20,819 nucleotides of DNA from QYQD01 sp040755415. Lineage in GTDB: Bacteria > Desulfobacterota > QYQD01. Shown here piece by piece: positions 6,638 through 15,401 of the stretch (its first letter is position 1; every line of letters begins with the position of its first letter). The translations under genes were made by a program, and so were the position numbers. The stretch is from assembly GCA_040755415.1 (NCBI GenBank), contig JBFMAZ010000039.1:1-20819 (forward strand), written 5' to 3'. The notes under the pieces were generated by a model, which made no database searches, had not been told where the DNA came from, and saw nothing but the letters and a program-made list of their open reading frames with translations.

Positions 6638-7210
6638 CTAAGATTGGCCAAAAAGATCCGGGGTCTTTTCTCTGCCTTCCATAGTATCGGGGGCCAAGGC
6701 CTTGATTTCTTTAAGACTGGGAAGGGAGGACAGATCCTTTAGATCAAATACCTCTAAAAACCTTTGGGTGGTCCCGTAAATAAGGGGTTTCCCGGCCAGT
6801 TCCTTATTGCGTCCTACAATGCGAATAAGCTTTTTCTCCAGAAGCGATTTCAAGACGCCACTCACATCTACCCCGCGGATCCTTTCTATTTCAGACCGCA
6901 ACATAGGTTGCTTGTAAGCGATAATGGCCAGCGTCTCCATGGCCTCGCGGCTGAGACGCACCGGAGCGGTTTTTTTCAGACGGGCAATCCAATTCCGGTA
7001 TTCAGGTCTTGTTCTGAACTGGAAGCCTTCGGCTACCTCATAAAGGGCGAAGCCGCGGCCTTCGGTATCGTATTCGTCCTTGAGTTGAATCAGGGTCGCC
7101 TCTATCTCCTCCTTTTTGTATTCCGGGAGGGCATCGATAATCTTATCCCGGCGGAGGGGGGTTTCGGAGACGAATATCAAGGCCTCCAGGAGTTTCTTTA
7201 ATTCAGACAT
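6638..7210 (-). CDS. scpB: Segregation and condensation protein B
   Basis: ScpB binds the kleisin ScpA and with SMC forms the bacterial condensin that organises and segregates chromosomes. The 190-residue protein has the expected two winged-helix domains. The opening LKKLLEALIFVSETPL is typical, as are ETLAIIAYKQPMLRSEIERIRG (middle) and the diagnostic GKPLIYGTTQRFLEVFDL near the C-terminus. It begins 2 bp after the dnaE stop and is the last gene of the minus-strand ppx-guaB-guaA-dnaE-scpB cluster. scpA, which usually sits beside scpB, is not in this window. Translational coupling with dnaE is likely. Confidence 0.95.
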   Translation of the reverse strand: MSELKKLLEALIFVSETPLRRDKIIDALPEYKKEEIEATLIQLKDEYDTEGRGFALYEVAEGFQFRTRPEYRNWIARLKKTAPVRLSREAMETLAIIAYKQPMLRSEIERIRGVDVSGVLKSLLEKKLIRIVGRNKELAGKPLIYGTTQRFLEVFDLKDLSSLPSLKEIKALAPDTMEGREKTPDLFGQS

Positions 7211-7212
7211 AA

Positions 7213-10200
7213 CTATCTGGATGCACCGTTAACAGGGGGACTTTGAACGGCTGGATAGCCCAAAAAGGCCTCGATCTCCTCTATAAACTTGGCAGAAGGA
7301 GCGACCCTGAGCGCAAATGGGAGTCCTATAGTCACTTCGCCCTTGCCGGGGAGATGAAAATGGAGAAATAGGGGACAATGGCCCTTATGCTGCTCGACTA
7401 TATTCTTTAATCCTACGATTTTTTCCGGCGTTAACCCCGTCAGGCAAAGCCGCACATCCAATGCGGCGATACATTTTTCCAGCGCCTGGCTGAGACCGAG
7501 AATCTCAGATGCTATTATCTTGGCCCCTCTTTCATCGCCGGAGGTCTTCCCCTTTACCAATAGGGGTTTGTCGCTTTTAAGTACATCCCGGCAGTCGCGA
7601 TAAGTCTCCGAAAAAACTACTATCTCGACCACTCCCTGAAGGTCTTCCAGGGAAAGGAAGGCCATGCGCTCGCCCTTTCTGGTGCTTATCTCCTTTATGT
7701 TCCGGACCAGGCCCGCCAGGACCACTTCCTTACCCTCCGGGAGAGTAGGGATCTGGGCGGTATCGGTTGTAGCCAGCTTCTTCATTTCCCGGGTATATCC
7801 ATTAAGAGGGTGCTCACTTATGTAGAGGCCGAGTGCCTCTTTTTCAAAATTTAATAACTGGTCCCGGGGCCACTCTTCCATGGCCGGGAGGGTGATGGAT
7901 GAACCGGTATCCAGAAGGGTCTTTTCGCTAAATATAGACATTTGACTGGATTCCTTTTGACGCTGCCGGTTTTGGGCAAATTCTATGACCTCATCCAGGA
8001 TGGCGAATAACTGGGCACGCCTGGCGCCCATAGAATCAAAGGCCCCGGCTTTTATCAGGCTTTCCGTCACCCGGCGGTTGACCCGGCGGAGGTCGACTCT
8101 GAGGCAGAAGTTTTCTAGGGAGGTAAACGGGCCCTCCTGAATCCGGGCGGCGATTATGGAGTCAATGGCGCCCGTCCCCACATTCTTTATGGCGGCCAGG
8201 CCAAAGCGGATCTGGTCTTTGATCACGCTGAAGTCGCGGTCGCTTTCATTTATATCCGGCGGCAGGATTTCAATTCCCTGCTCACGGCATTCTGCTATAT
8301 GTTTAACCACGTTATCCGTAGACTCCTTGTCGCTGGTAAGTAGGGCAGCCATAAAGGGCAGGGGATAATGGGTCTTGAGATAGGCGGTCTGGTAAGCGAT
8401 AAGGGCGTAGGCCGTACTATGGGATTTATTGAAGCCGTAACCGCCGAATTTTTCCATAAGGTCAAACAGTTTTTCCGCCTTTTTCCTGGGGACGCTATTT
8501 TTTGTGGCGCCGGTGACGAACTTTTCCCTTTGTGCGGCCATTATTTCGGGTATCTTCTTCCCCATGGCCGCGCGCAGGACATCGGCGTCACCCATGGAAT
8601 AATTGGCCAGGGCGCTGGCGATCTGCATGACCTGTTCCTGATAGACGATGACCCCGTAAGTCTCTTTGAGTATCTCTTCTAACTGGGGGACGGGATAGCT
8701 TACCTCGATCTGGCCATGTTTACCCTTTACGAAGTCATCGACCATGCCGCTTTCCAGCGGGCCCGGGCGATAGAGGGCCACGGAGGCGATGAGGTCGGTG
8801 AAGGTCTGGGGTTTCATCTTGATAAGTAATTCTTTCATCCCCGCACTTTCAAGCTGAAAGACGCCGGTTGTGTCTCCGCGGGAAAGCAGCTCATAGGTCT
8901 TTTGATCATCCAGGGGTATCTGTTCCAGGTCGAGGGCCTCGTTATATTCTTTTTGAATCAGTTCCTGGCTATGACGGATGATAGTCAGGTTTTTCAGTCC
9001 CAGGAGATCAAATTTAACCAGGCCGATCTTGTCCACGGCCTTCATGTGGTATTGAGTAAGCACTTCACCCTTGGGACCCCGATATAGCGGCAGATATTCC
9101 ACTATGGGTTTATCTGAGATGACCACGCCTGCCGCATGGGTAGAGGCATGCCGCGGCAATCCCTCCAGGGCCATAGAGACCGAAAGTAAGTCTTTCACCC
9201 GGGGGTCTTGTTCGGCCAATTCCCTGAGCCGTGGTTCCTTTCCCAGGGCCTCTTCCAGTCTTATATTCAGTTGATTGGGGATCAACTTGGCTATCCGGTC
9301 CACCTCGCCGTAAGGCATGCTCATGGCCCGCCCCACATCCCGTATCACGGCCCGCGCCTGCATCTTACCAAAGGTTATAATCTGGGCCGTATAGTCCTTA
9401 CCCCCATATTTTTGTGATATGTATTCCAGGACCTCTTCCCTTCTATCCTTACAGAAATCGACGTCGATATCCGGCATGCTGCGTCTTTCGAGGTTCAGGA
9501 AGCGTTCAAAGAGAAGGTTATATGGCAATGGATCAACGTCCGTGATGCGCAAGGCATAGGCCACCAGGCTGCCGGCGGCCGAACCGCGGCCCGGGCCGAC
9601 CGGGACGCCCTTCTTCTTGGCGTAGTTGATAAAGTCGGATACGATGAGAAAGTAACCGGAAAAGCCCATCTGCCGGATAACGTCCAGCTCGTAGGACAGT
9701 CTCTCCCGGTAAACCTCTTCTCTTTTTTTATCCAGCCCTTCCTTCCGGCTTATAGCCTCAAGGCGTTTTTTAAGCCCCTCTTTGGCTTCCTGCGCAAGCT
9801 TGCTATCGAGCGTTTCTCCTTCTGGCACAGGATAGACGGGAAAATGATATTCCCCCAGTTCGAGTTCCAGATTACAACGCCGGACAATTTCTATGGTATT
9901 TTGTAAGGCCTCCGGGGTATCGGAAAAGAGCGACTCCATCTCGGCCGGTGCACGCAGGTAAAGCTGGTCAGTAGAGAATCTCATCCTGTTTTGATCCCCC
10001 ACGGTCTTTCCGGTCTGCACGCAGAGGAGGACATCATGGATGCGGGCGTCTTCACGGCGCAGATAGTGGCAGTCATTGGTAGCCACCAGAGGGAGAGAGA
10101 GGCGATCGGCAATCACTTTGAGGCCGCTGTTAACCGTCTTCTGTTCGGCTATGCCGTTTTCCTGTAGTTCCAGGTAAAAGCGATCCGGAAAGATGCGGGC

Positions 10201-10695
10201 GTAGGCCTTGGCCTTCTCCATAGCCGCTTTTTCGCCTTCATGCAGAAGGGCAAAAGGGATCTCGCCATGCAGGCAGGAGCTGAGGGCAATAAGCCCGGCA
10301 TTATATTTTTCCAGGAGTTCTTTGTCGATGCGCGGCTTGTAGTAAAAGCCCTCGAAGTATGCGGTGGTTACCAGATGACAGAGGTTTTTGTATCCCTCCT
10401 GGTTCTGGGCCAGGAGGACCAGGTGAAAAGCGCTCTCTTCGTTTACCCGCGCCGTTTTATCCGAACGGCCTTTGGGCGCTACATAGACCTCGCAGCCAAT
10501 GATGGGTTTTATATCGTTTTGCCGGGCCATCTGATAGAAGTCAACGGCGCCAAACATATTGCCGTGGTCGGTCATGGCTATGGCCGGCATGTGGTATTCT
10601 TTGGCCGTACGGACGAGGTCCTTGAGGCGGATGGCACCATCTAAGAGGCTATATTCGGTATGGACATGCAGATGGATAAAGTTGGCACGTTCCAT
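7213..10695 (-). CDS. dnaE: DNA polymerase III alpha subunit (replicative polymerase)
   Basis: A 1160-residue DnaE1-type polymerase of full length. It has an N-terminal PHP domain (about 6-215), then palm, thumb and fingers. Catalytic Asp409 and Asp411 lie in PDIDVDF and Asp563 in KFDLLGL. Helix-hairpin-helix and OB-fold regions follow (OB about 990-1070). QMSIF at 918-922 is a plausible sliding-clamp binding motif. The PHP metal ligands look complete by eye (H10, H12, D19, H44, E69, H91, C141, D208, H210), unlike the degenerate E. coli PHP; intrinsic 3'-5' exonuclease activity is therefore possible. It lies 17 bp after guaA and 2 bp before scpB, in one operon. ATG start at 10693-10695. Confidence 0.98.
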   Translation of the reverse strand: MERANFIHLHVHTEYSLLDGAIRLKDLVRTAKEYHMPAIAMTDHGNMFGAVDFYQMARQNDIKPIIGCEVYVAPKGRSDKTARVNEESAFHLVLLAQNQEGYKNLCHLVTTAYFEGFYYKPRIDKELLEKYNAGLIALSSCLHGEIPFALLHEGEKAAMEKAKAYARIFPDRFYLELQENGIAEQKTVNSGLKVIADRLSLPLVATNDCHYLRREDARIHDVLLCVQTGKTVGDQNRMRFSTDQLYLRAPAEMESLFSDTPEALQNTIEIVRRCNLELELGEYHFPVYPVPEGETLDSKLAQEAKEGLKKRLEAISRKEGLDKKREEVYRERLSYELDVIRQMGFSGYFLIVSDFINYAKKKGVPVGPGRGSAAGSLVAYALRITDVDPLPYNLLFERFLNLERRSMPDIDVDFCKDRREEVLEYISQKYGGKDYTAQIITFGKMQARAVIRDVGRAMSMPYGEVDRIAKLIPNQLNIRLEEALGKEPRLRELAEQDPRVKDLLSVSMALEGLPRHASTHAAGVVISDKPIVEYLPLYRGPKGEVLTQYHMKAVDKIGLVKFDLLGLKNLTIIRHSQELIQKEYNEALDLEQIPLDDQKTYELLSRGDTTGVFQLESAGMKELLIKMKPQTFTDLIASVALYRPGPLESGMVDDFVKGKHGQIEVSYPVPQLEEILKETYGVIVYQEQVMQIASALANYSMGDADVLRAAMGKKIPEIMAAQREKFVTGATKNSVPRKKAEKLFDLMEKFGGYGFNKSHSTAYALIAYQTAYLKTHYPLPFMAALLTSDKESTDNVVKHIAECREQGIEILPPDINESDRDFSVIKDQIRFGLAAIKNVGTGAIDSIIAARIQEGPFTSLENFCLRVDLRRVNRRVTESLIKAGAFDSMGARRAQLFAILDEVIEFAQNRQRQKESSQMSIFSEKTLLDTGSSITLPAMEEWPRDQLLNFEKEALGLYISEHPLNGYTREMKKLATTDTAQIPTLPEGKEVVLAGLVRNIKEISTRKGERMAFLSLEDLQGVVEIVVFSETYRDCRDVLKSDKPLLVKGKTSGDERGAKIIASEILGLSQALEKCIAALDVRLCLTGLTPEKIVGLKNIVEQHKGHCPLFLHFHLPGKGEVTIGLPFALRVAPSAKFIEEIEAFLGYPAVQSPPVNGASR

Positions 10696-10712
10696 GATAC
10701 GGTATTATTATC

Positions 10713-12275
10713 TTATTCCCATTCTATAGTGCTGGGCGGCTTGGAAGAGATGTCATAAACTACGCGGTTTATGCCCTTTACCTCATTGATGATGCGATTG
10801 GATATGGTGCCGAGGAGGTCGTAGGGTATCCTGCTCCAATCAGCAGTCATGGCGTCGAGGCTGTCCACCACCCGAAGGGCTATGACATGCTCATACGTCC
10901 TCTGGTCGCCCATAACCCCCACCGTCTTGATAGGTAAGAGGACAGCAAAGGACTGCCATACCTTTCGGTACAGACCGGCCTTTTTCATCTCTTCGAGGAC
11001 GATGGCGTCGGCCTCCCGCAGGATAGCCAGCCTTTCTGCGGTTACCTCCCCCAGGATACGGATAGCCAGCCCCGGTCCGGGAAACGGCTGCCGATAGACG
11101 ATATCTTTGGACATGCCCAGCTCCAGGCCGACCTTGCGCACTTCATCCTTGAAGAGTTCCCGGAGGGGTTCAATGAGCTCAAGCTTCATGATTTCCGGCA
11201 GGCCGCCTACATTATGATGGGTCTTGATTATGGCGGAAGGGCCTTTAAAGGAGACGCTTTCAATAACATCCGGGTACAGGGTACCCTGGGCCAGGTACTT
11301 GACCTTTCCTATGCGCCGGGCCTCCTTTTCAAAGACATGTATGAATCCGTGGCCGATGATACGCCTTTTGGCCTCAGGATCAACGACCCCTTTCAGTTGT
11401 TTAAGGAAATATTCTGAGGCGTCCACATAGGCGAGTTTAATCTTATAATGCCGCATAAAGAGATTGCGGACGCTTTCCGGCTCACCTTTCCGGAGCATCC
11501 CGTTATTTACAAAGATACAGGTAAGCTGCGGGCCGATGGCCTTATGCATGAGCACGGCTACTACTGAAGAGTCCACGCCGCCACTGAGGCCGCAAATAGC
11601 CTTATCCGGGCCGACCTTTTCTCTAATGGCCTCCACCGTGGTCTCAATAAAGGACTTCATGGTCCAGCGCGGTTTGATCTTACAGATGCGCAGGATGAAG
11701 TTTTTCAGGATATGGTTTCCGATGGAGGTGTGTACCACCTCGGGATGGAATTGCACCCCAAAGAGCGGCCTTTCTCTGTGCCGCAGGGCGGCAATAGGGG
11801 AGTGCGCGGTGTGGGCGATAGGTGCAAAACCGGCCGGGAGGCGGTTAACCTTATCCCCGTGGCTCATCCACACCGGATGGGTCTTCTCCAGGCCTAGTTT
11901 CAGGCCGTAAAATAAATCTCTTGCGTCGTCGATGAAGAGATCGGCATGGCCGTATTCCCGCTTTATGGCATGAGCCACCTTACCGCCTAATTGATGGGCC
12001 ATGAGCTGCATACCGTAACAGATGCCCAGTACCGGTACGCCAAGATCATAGAGTTCCAGTGTGCTTATGGGAGCGCCCTTATCATAGACTGAGGACGGCC
12101 CTCCGGAAAGTATAATACCCTTCGGCTGGAAGGCGCGGATCGCGGCTAAAGACAGGTTAAAGGGATGGATCTCACAATAGACCTTATTTTCGCGGATTCG
12201 CCTGGCAATAAGCTGGGTATATTGCGAGCCAAAATCCAGAATCAGTATGTTTTCTGCGTGTAAAGTGTCTTTCAT
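10713..12275 (-). CDS. guaA: GMP synthase (glutamine-hydrolysing)
   Basis: GuaA converts XMP, ATP and glutamine to GMP, the last step of guanine nucleotide synthesis. The 520-residue protein has the class I glutamine amidotransferase domain (about 8-195) with nucleophile Cys86 (GICYGMQ) and His177/Glu179 (FHPEV). The ATP pyrophosphatase domain follows with P-loop SGGVDSS (231-237), then the dimerisation domain ending in the conserved PPSTIEWE. All catalytic residues are present. It lies 20 bp after guaB and 17 bp before dnaE. The guaB-guaA pairing is classical; the downstream dnaE is less usual. Confidence 0.98.
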   Translation of the reverse strand: MKDTLHAENILILDFGSQYTQLIARRIRENKVYCEIHPFNLSLAAIRAFQPKGIILSGGPSSVYDKGAPISTLELYDLGVPVLGICYGMQLMAHQLGGKVAHAIKREYGHADLFIDDARDLFYGLKLGLEKTHPVWMSHGDKVNRLPAGFAPIAHTAHSPIAALRHRERPLFGVQFHPEVVHTSIGNHILKNFILRICKIKPRWTMKSFIETTVEAIREKVGPDKAICGLSGGVDSSVVAVLMHKAIGPQLTCIFVNNGMLRKGEPESVRNLFMRHYKIKLAYVDASEYFLKQLKGVVDPEAKRRIIGHGFIHVFEKEARRIGKVKYLAQGTLYPDVIESVSFKGPSAIIKTHHNVGGLPEIMKLELIEPLRELFKDEVRKVGLELGMSKDIVYRQPFPGPGLAIRILGEVTAERLAILREADAIVLEEMKKAGLYRKVWQSFAVLLPIKTVGVMGDQRTYEHVIALRVVDSLDAMTADWSRIPYDLLGTISNRIINEVKGINRVVYDISSKPPSTIEWE

Positions 12276-12295
12276 CTCTACTGTACTTTGTTTTT

Positions 12296-13759
12296 TTATT
12301 GGTCCACCCTGTAGTTCGGGGCCTCTTTGGTTATAATGACGTCGTGGACATGGCTTTCTCTCAGGCCGGCCGGGGTAATCCTGACGAAGGTCGCCTTATG
12401 GCGCAGTTCCTCTATGGTTTTACAGCCTACATAACCCATGCCGGCCCTCAGGCCGCCCAGCAATTGATATACAGTGGCCGCCAGCGGGCCGCGGTAGGGG
12501 ACCCGGCCTTCAATGCCCTCCGGTACGAGCTTGGACAACTGTTCGATATTCTCCTGAAAGTAGCGATCTTTACTACCTTTTTTCATGGCCTCCAACGATC
12601 CCATGCCCCGGTAGACCTTGTAGGTCCTTCCCTGATAGAGCACGGTCTCACCCGGGCTTTCCTCCGTGCCGGCAAAAAGGCTTCCTATCATCACAGAATG
12701 GGCCCCGGCGCCTATGGCCTTGGTTATATCCCCGGAAAACTTAATGCCGCCGTCCGCGATGACCGGGATGTCATACTTGTTACAGACCAGGGCACAGTTG
12801 TGTATGGCCGTCATCTGCGGGATCCCCACGCCGGCGATGATGCGTGTCGTACAGATAGAGCCGGGGCCGACTCCCACCTTTACGCCGGTCGCTCCGGCCT
12901 TAATTAATCGTTCAGCGCCTTCCGCGGTGGCTACATTACCGGCGACAAGTTCCAGACCGGGAAAATGCTTTCTGATCTCTTTTACTGCCTTGACCACATT
13001 TTCTGAGTCTCCATGGGCAGAATCAATAACTACAACGTCAACCTCGGCCTCAACTAAGGTATTTACGTGTTCAATCCGTTCCGGACCTACACCTACGGCT
13101 GCACCTACCCTGAGCCGGCCCAGGCTGTCTTTGCAGGCCATGGGATATTTTTTTATTTTTTCAATATCCTTTATGGTGATCAAACCCTTCAGATTTCCTT
13201 CCTCATCAACCACTAATAGTTTTTCAATGCGTTTTTTATGCAGGAGAACCTTTGATTCCTCCAGGCTTATTCCTACCGGAGCGGTTACCAGGTCCTCCTT
13301 GGTCATTACTTTTTCCACTTCCTGATCCAGATTGGTTTCAAAGCGAAGATCGCGGTTGGTGACAATGCCGACCAGCTTTTTTCCTTCGACTACCGGTACA
13401 CCTGAGATGCGGTATTGCTGCATGATGTTCAATACCTCATATATCTTCTGCCCCGGGCTGACGGTCACCGGATCAACGATCATGCCGCTTTCAGACTTCT
13501 TGACCTTTTCCACCTCCAGCACCTGGCTTTCAATGGGCATGTTCTTGTGTATGATTCCGATCCCGCCTTCCCGGGCCATACTGATGGCTGTATGGGCCTC
13601 GGTTACAGTATCCATAGCGGCGCTGACCAGGGGGATATTGAGCTTAATATTGCATGTGAACCGGGTGCTCGTGTCCACGTCCTTGGGCAAAACCGATGAG
13701 TTCTGGGGCACCAGTAACAGGTCGTCAAAGGTATAAGCTTCGTTTATTTCATGTAACAT
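12296..13759 (-). CDS. guaB: Inosine-5'-monophosphate dehydrogenase
   Basis: GuaB oxidises IMP to XMP with NAD+, the committed step to guanine nucleotides. The 487-residue protein is a TIM barrel interrupted by two CBS domains (about 94-150 and 154-210), which in this family sense adenine/guanine nucleotides. The catalytic Cys303 lies in GVGPGSICTTR, with GGIKFSGD and the mobile flap (KDRYFQE...EGIEGRVPYRG) downstream. The first 16 bases overlap the end of the ppx/gppA-like gene, which suggests tight translational coupling. Nothing appears truncated. Confidence 0.98.
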   Translation of the reverse strand: MLHEINEAYTFDDLLLVPQNSSVLPKDVDTSTRFTCNIKLNIPLVSAAMDTVTEAHTAISMAREGGIGIIHKNMPIESQVLEVEKVKKSESGMIVDPVTVSPGQKIYEVLNIMQQYRISGVPVVEGKKLVGIVTNRDLRFETNLDQEVEKVMTKEDLVTAPVGISLEESKVLLHKKRIEKLLVVDEEGNLKGLITIKDIEKIKKYPMACKDSLGRLRVGAAVGVGPERIEHVNTLVEAEVDVVVIDSAHGDSENVVKAVKEIRKHFPGLELVAGNVATAEGAERLIKAGATGVKVGVGPGSICTTRIIAGVGIPQMTAIHNCALVCNKYDIPVIADGGIKFSGDITKAIGAGAHSVMIGSLFAGTEESPGETVLYQGRTYKVYRGMGSLEAMKKGSKDRYFQENIEQLSKLVPEGIEGRVPYRGPLAATVYQLLGGLRAGMGYVGCKTIEELRHKATFVRITPAGLRESHVHDVIITKEAPNYRVDQ

Positions 13760-14706
13760 TTTTCCCTATTCCTTTCCCAAATATCTATGGCTATTCCCTC
13801 CAGGATACCGTTGTGGCTGACGGTCATTTCTGAACGGGAAAAGGCCTTCAGGAGACCTATCCATACTATTAATCCGGCCAGGATAATGTCTTCTCTCCCG
13901 GGTTCGAGACCGGCCAGGGCTAATCTATCCCTAGCCTTTTTTACCCTTAACCGGTCGAATAGTGCAAGCAGTTTGTTTATGGTCAGGATATGCCCGTGCA
14001 CCAGCTCGGGAATATAAGCGCTCAGGCCCAGGTCCATAGCGGCCAGGGTGGTTGCGGTTCCTGCGGTGCCAACCAGAATATAGTCCCCTCCATGCATAAT
14101 ATCGTTAAATGGCGCAAGCATTACGACCTTGCCTAATTGTTCGGCCGTACAGACCCTGAGACTCTCTATCTCCTTTTCCAAGGGAGGATCATGCTTAAAA
14201 TAGGTCTCGGTGAGATATACCGCTCCCAGGTCCATACTATGAACGGCTTCGATTCTGTAATCTCTGACTATAATGAGTTCCGTGCTGCCGCCACCTGCAT
14301 CCACGACCACAGCCCGGTTACAGGGTTGCGGAAAATCCCATAAGATGCCCTTTACAGAGAGCTTAGCCTCTTCTTCACCGGATATTATATCGATGGGGAC
14401 GCCTGTCTGATTATAGAGCTGTTGTATGGTTTCTCTCCCATTACTGGCCTTGCGAAAGACACTGGTTCCTACGGCCCGGAAGTCATCGACTGAGTGCCTT
14501 TCCATTCCCTCCTTAAAACGTCCCAGAATCGGTGCAGCCCTGGCTACAGCCTTTTCGTTTATAATACCCTGCTGTTTGAGACCTTCTCCTAACCTGACGT
14601 TCGCCCTGTCCGTATGAAGGGCGAGGATTTTTTTGTCTTTGATTTTACCAATCCAGAGACGTATGGTGTTTGTACCAACGTCTATAGAGGCCAATTTTTG
14701 TTGCAT
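13744..14706 (-). CDS. Ppx/GppA-family phosphatase (exopolyphosphatase or pppGpp phosphohydrolase)
   Basis: A 320-residue ASKHA-fold phosphatase made of the two actin-like domains only; the C-terminal HD-like part of long Ppx/GppA proteins is absent. Motifs: phosphate-1 loop DVGTNTIRLWI (9-19), SGEEEAKL (109-116) with the probable catalytic Glu, phosphate-2 loop DAGGGSTEL (136-144), and GTAGTATTLAA further on. The family hydrolyses polyphosphate or the gamma-phosphate of pppGpp; sequence alone does not separate the two. As first gene of the ppx-guaB-guaA-dnaE-scpB run, overlapping guaB, a role in guanine nucleotide or alarmone balance is an attractive inference. The ATG at 14704-14706 lacks a clear ribosome site. 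Confidence 0.93.
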   Translation of the reverse strand: MQQKLASIDVGTNTIRLWIGKIKDKKILALHTDRANVRLGEGLKQQGIINEKAVARAAPILGRFKEGMERHSVDDFRAVGTSVFRKASNGRETIQQLYNQTGVPIDIISGEEEAKLSVKGILWDFPQPCNRAVVVDAGGGSTELIIVRDYRIEAVHSMDLGAVYLTETYFKHDPPLEKEIESLRVCTAEQLGKVVMLAPFNDIMHGGDYILVGTAGTATTLAAMDLGLSAYIPELVHGHILTINKLLALFDRLRVKKARDRLALAGLEPGREDIILAGLIVWIGLLKAFSRSEMTVSHNGILEGIAIDIWERNREKCYMK

Positions 14707-14725
14707 TATGGAGACAGGTCTAGGC

Positions 14726-14755
14726 TTGACATTGAGTATTGTATATTACTATATT
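14726..14755 (+). promoter_or_regulatory. Sigma70-type promoter for the YciO-family gene
   Basis: A perfect -35 TTGACA (14726-14731) and a -10 TATATT (14750-14755) are separated by 18 bases in the 83-bp divergent gap. Transcription would begin near 14762, followed by an AGGGAGG ribosome site (14771-14777). On the other strand a possible -10 TACAAT (14738-14743) for the ppx-gua operon falls inside the same 30 bases, so the two promoters may compete. Confidence 0.6.
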
Positions 14756-14789
14756 CACAGACAAAAGGAAAGGGAGGCCATAATACCTT

Positions 14790-15401
14790 TTGATTGTTTC
14801 TGTTAACACTGTCAATCCCCAACCCAGATTGATTAACCGGATAGTAGAAGTACTCCGTTCCGGCGGGATTATTGCTTATCCGACGGATACTGTATATGGA
14901 ATAGGGTGTGATATTTTTAATAAAAAGGCTATAGAGAAGATCTACCAGATAAAGCATAGACCAAGGCATAAGCCCTTTAGTTTTATCTGCGCCGACCTTA
15001 AGAATATCAGCGAATACGCCTACGTTTCCAACTTTGCCTATAAGATTATGAAAAAGTTACTGCCCGGCCCCTATACATTTATCCTGGAGGGGTCTAGTCT
15101 AGTACCAAAATTGATGCTTACCCGCCGCAGAACGGTTGGGATCAGGGTGCCGGACCATACCGTTTGTCTGGCTATAGTACGGGCATTGGGGCATCCTATT
15201 ATCAGTACCAGCGCTACTATAGGAGATTCTCAAATAATGATTGGGGACCCCGAAGAGATAGAAGAGAAATCAGGGGCCTCCTTGAACCTGGTTGTTGACG
15301 GCGGGGTGCTGTACCCTGAGCCTTCTACAGTAGTTTCGCTTATTGATGATAGCCCGGAAATAATACGTGTAGGCAAGGGAGATATCGGTCTATTTAGCTA
15401 A
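14790..15401 (+). CDS. yciO: YciO/Sua5/YrdC-family protein (threonylcarbamoyl-AMP synthase fold)
   Basis: A 203-residue protein of the YrdC fold. The opening NPQPRLINRIVEVLRSGG and the overall length match E. coli YciO closely. PTDTVYG (31-37) and STSAT (139-143) line the nucleotide pocket. Unlike E. coli YciO as I recall it, the basic motif K55-H-R57-P followed by KPF (61-63) resembles TsaC/Sua5, whose KxR binds the substrate phosphates. It could therefore make threonylcarbamoyl-AMP for the t6A37 modification of tRNA, or do a related reaction. The start must be TTG at 14790: an in-frame TAA precedes it at 14781 and no ATG is available. An AGGGAGG site lies 12 bases upstream. The gene overlaps the convergent IHF/HU gene by 12 bp. 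Confidence 0.9.
   Translation: MIVSVNTVNPQPRLINRIVEVLRSGGIIAYPTDTVYGIGCDIFNKKAIEKIYQIKHRPRHKPFSFICADLKNISEYAYVSNFAYKIMKKLLPGPYTFILEGSSLVPKLMLTRRRTVGIRVPDHTVCLAIVRALGHPIISTSATIGDSQIMIGDPEEIEEKSGASLNLVVDGGVLYPEPSTVVSLIDDSPEIIRVGKGDIGLFS

Noticed and set aside
12299..13325. Long plus-strand open frames antisense to guaB (up to about 219 codons)
   Set aside because: They lie wholly opposite a canonical IMP dehydrogenase gene, have Ser/Pro/Thr-rich low-complexity translations and no recognisable domain.
14706..14969. Minus-strand 87-codon frame upstream of the ppx/gppA-like gene
   Set aside because: It covers the divergent promoter and the start of the YciO-family gene and has no family features.
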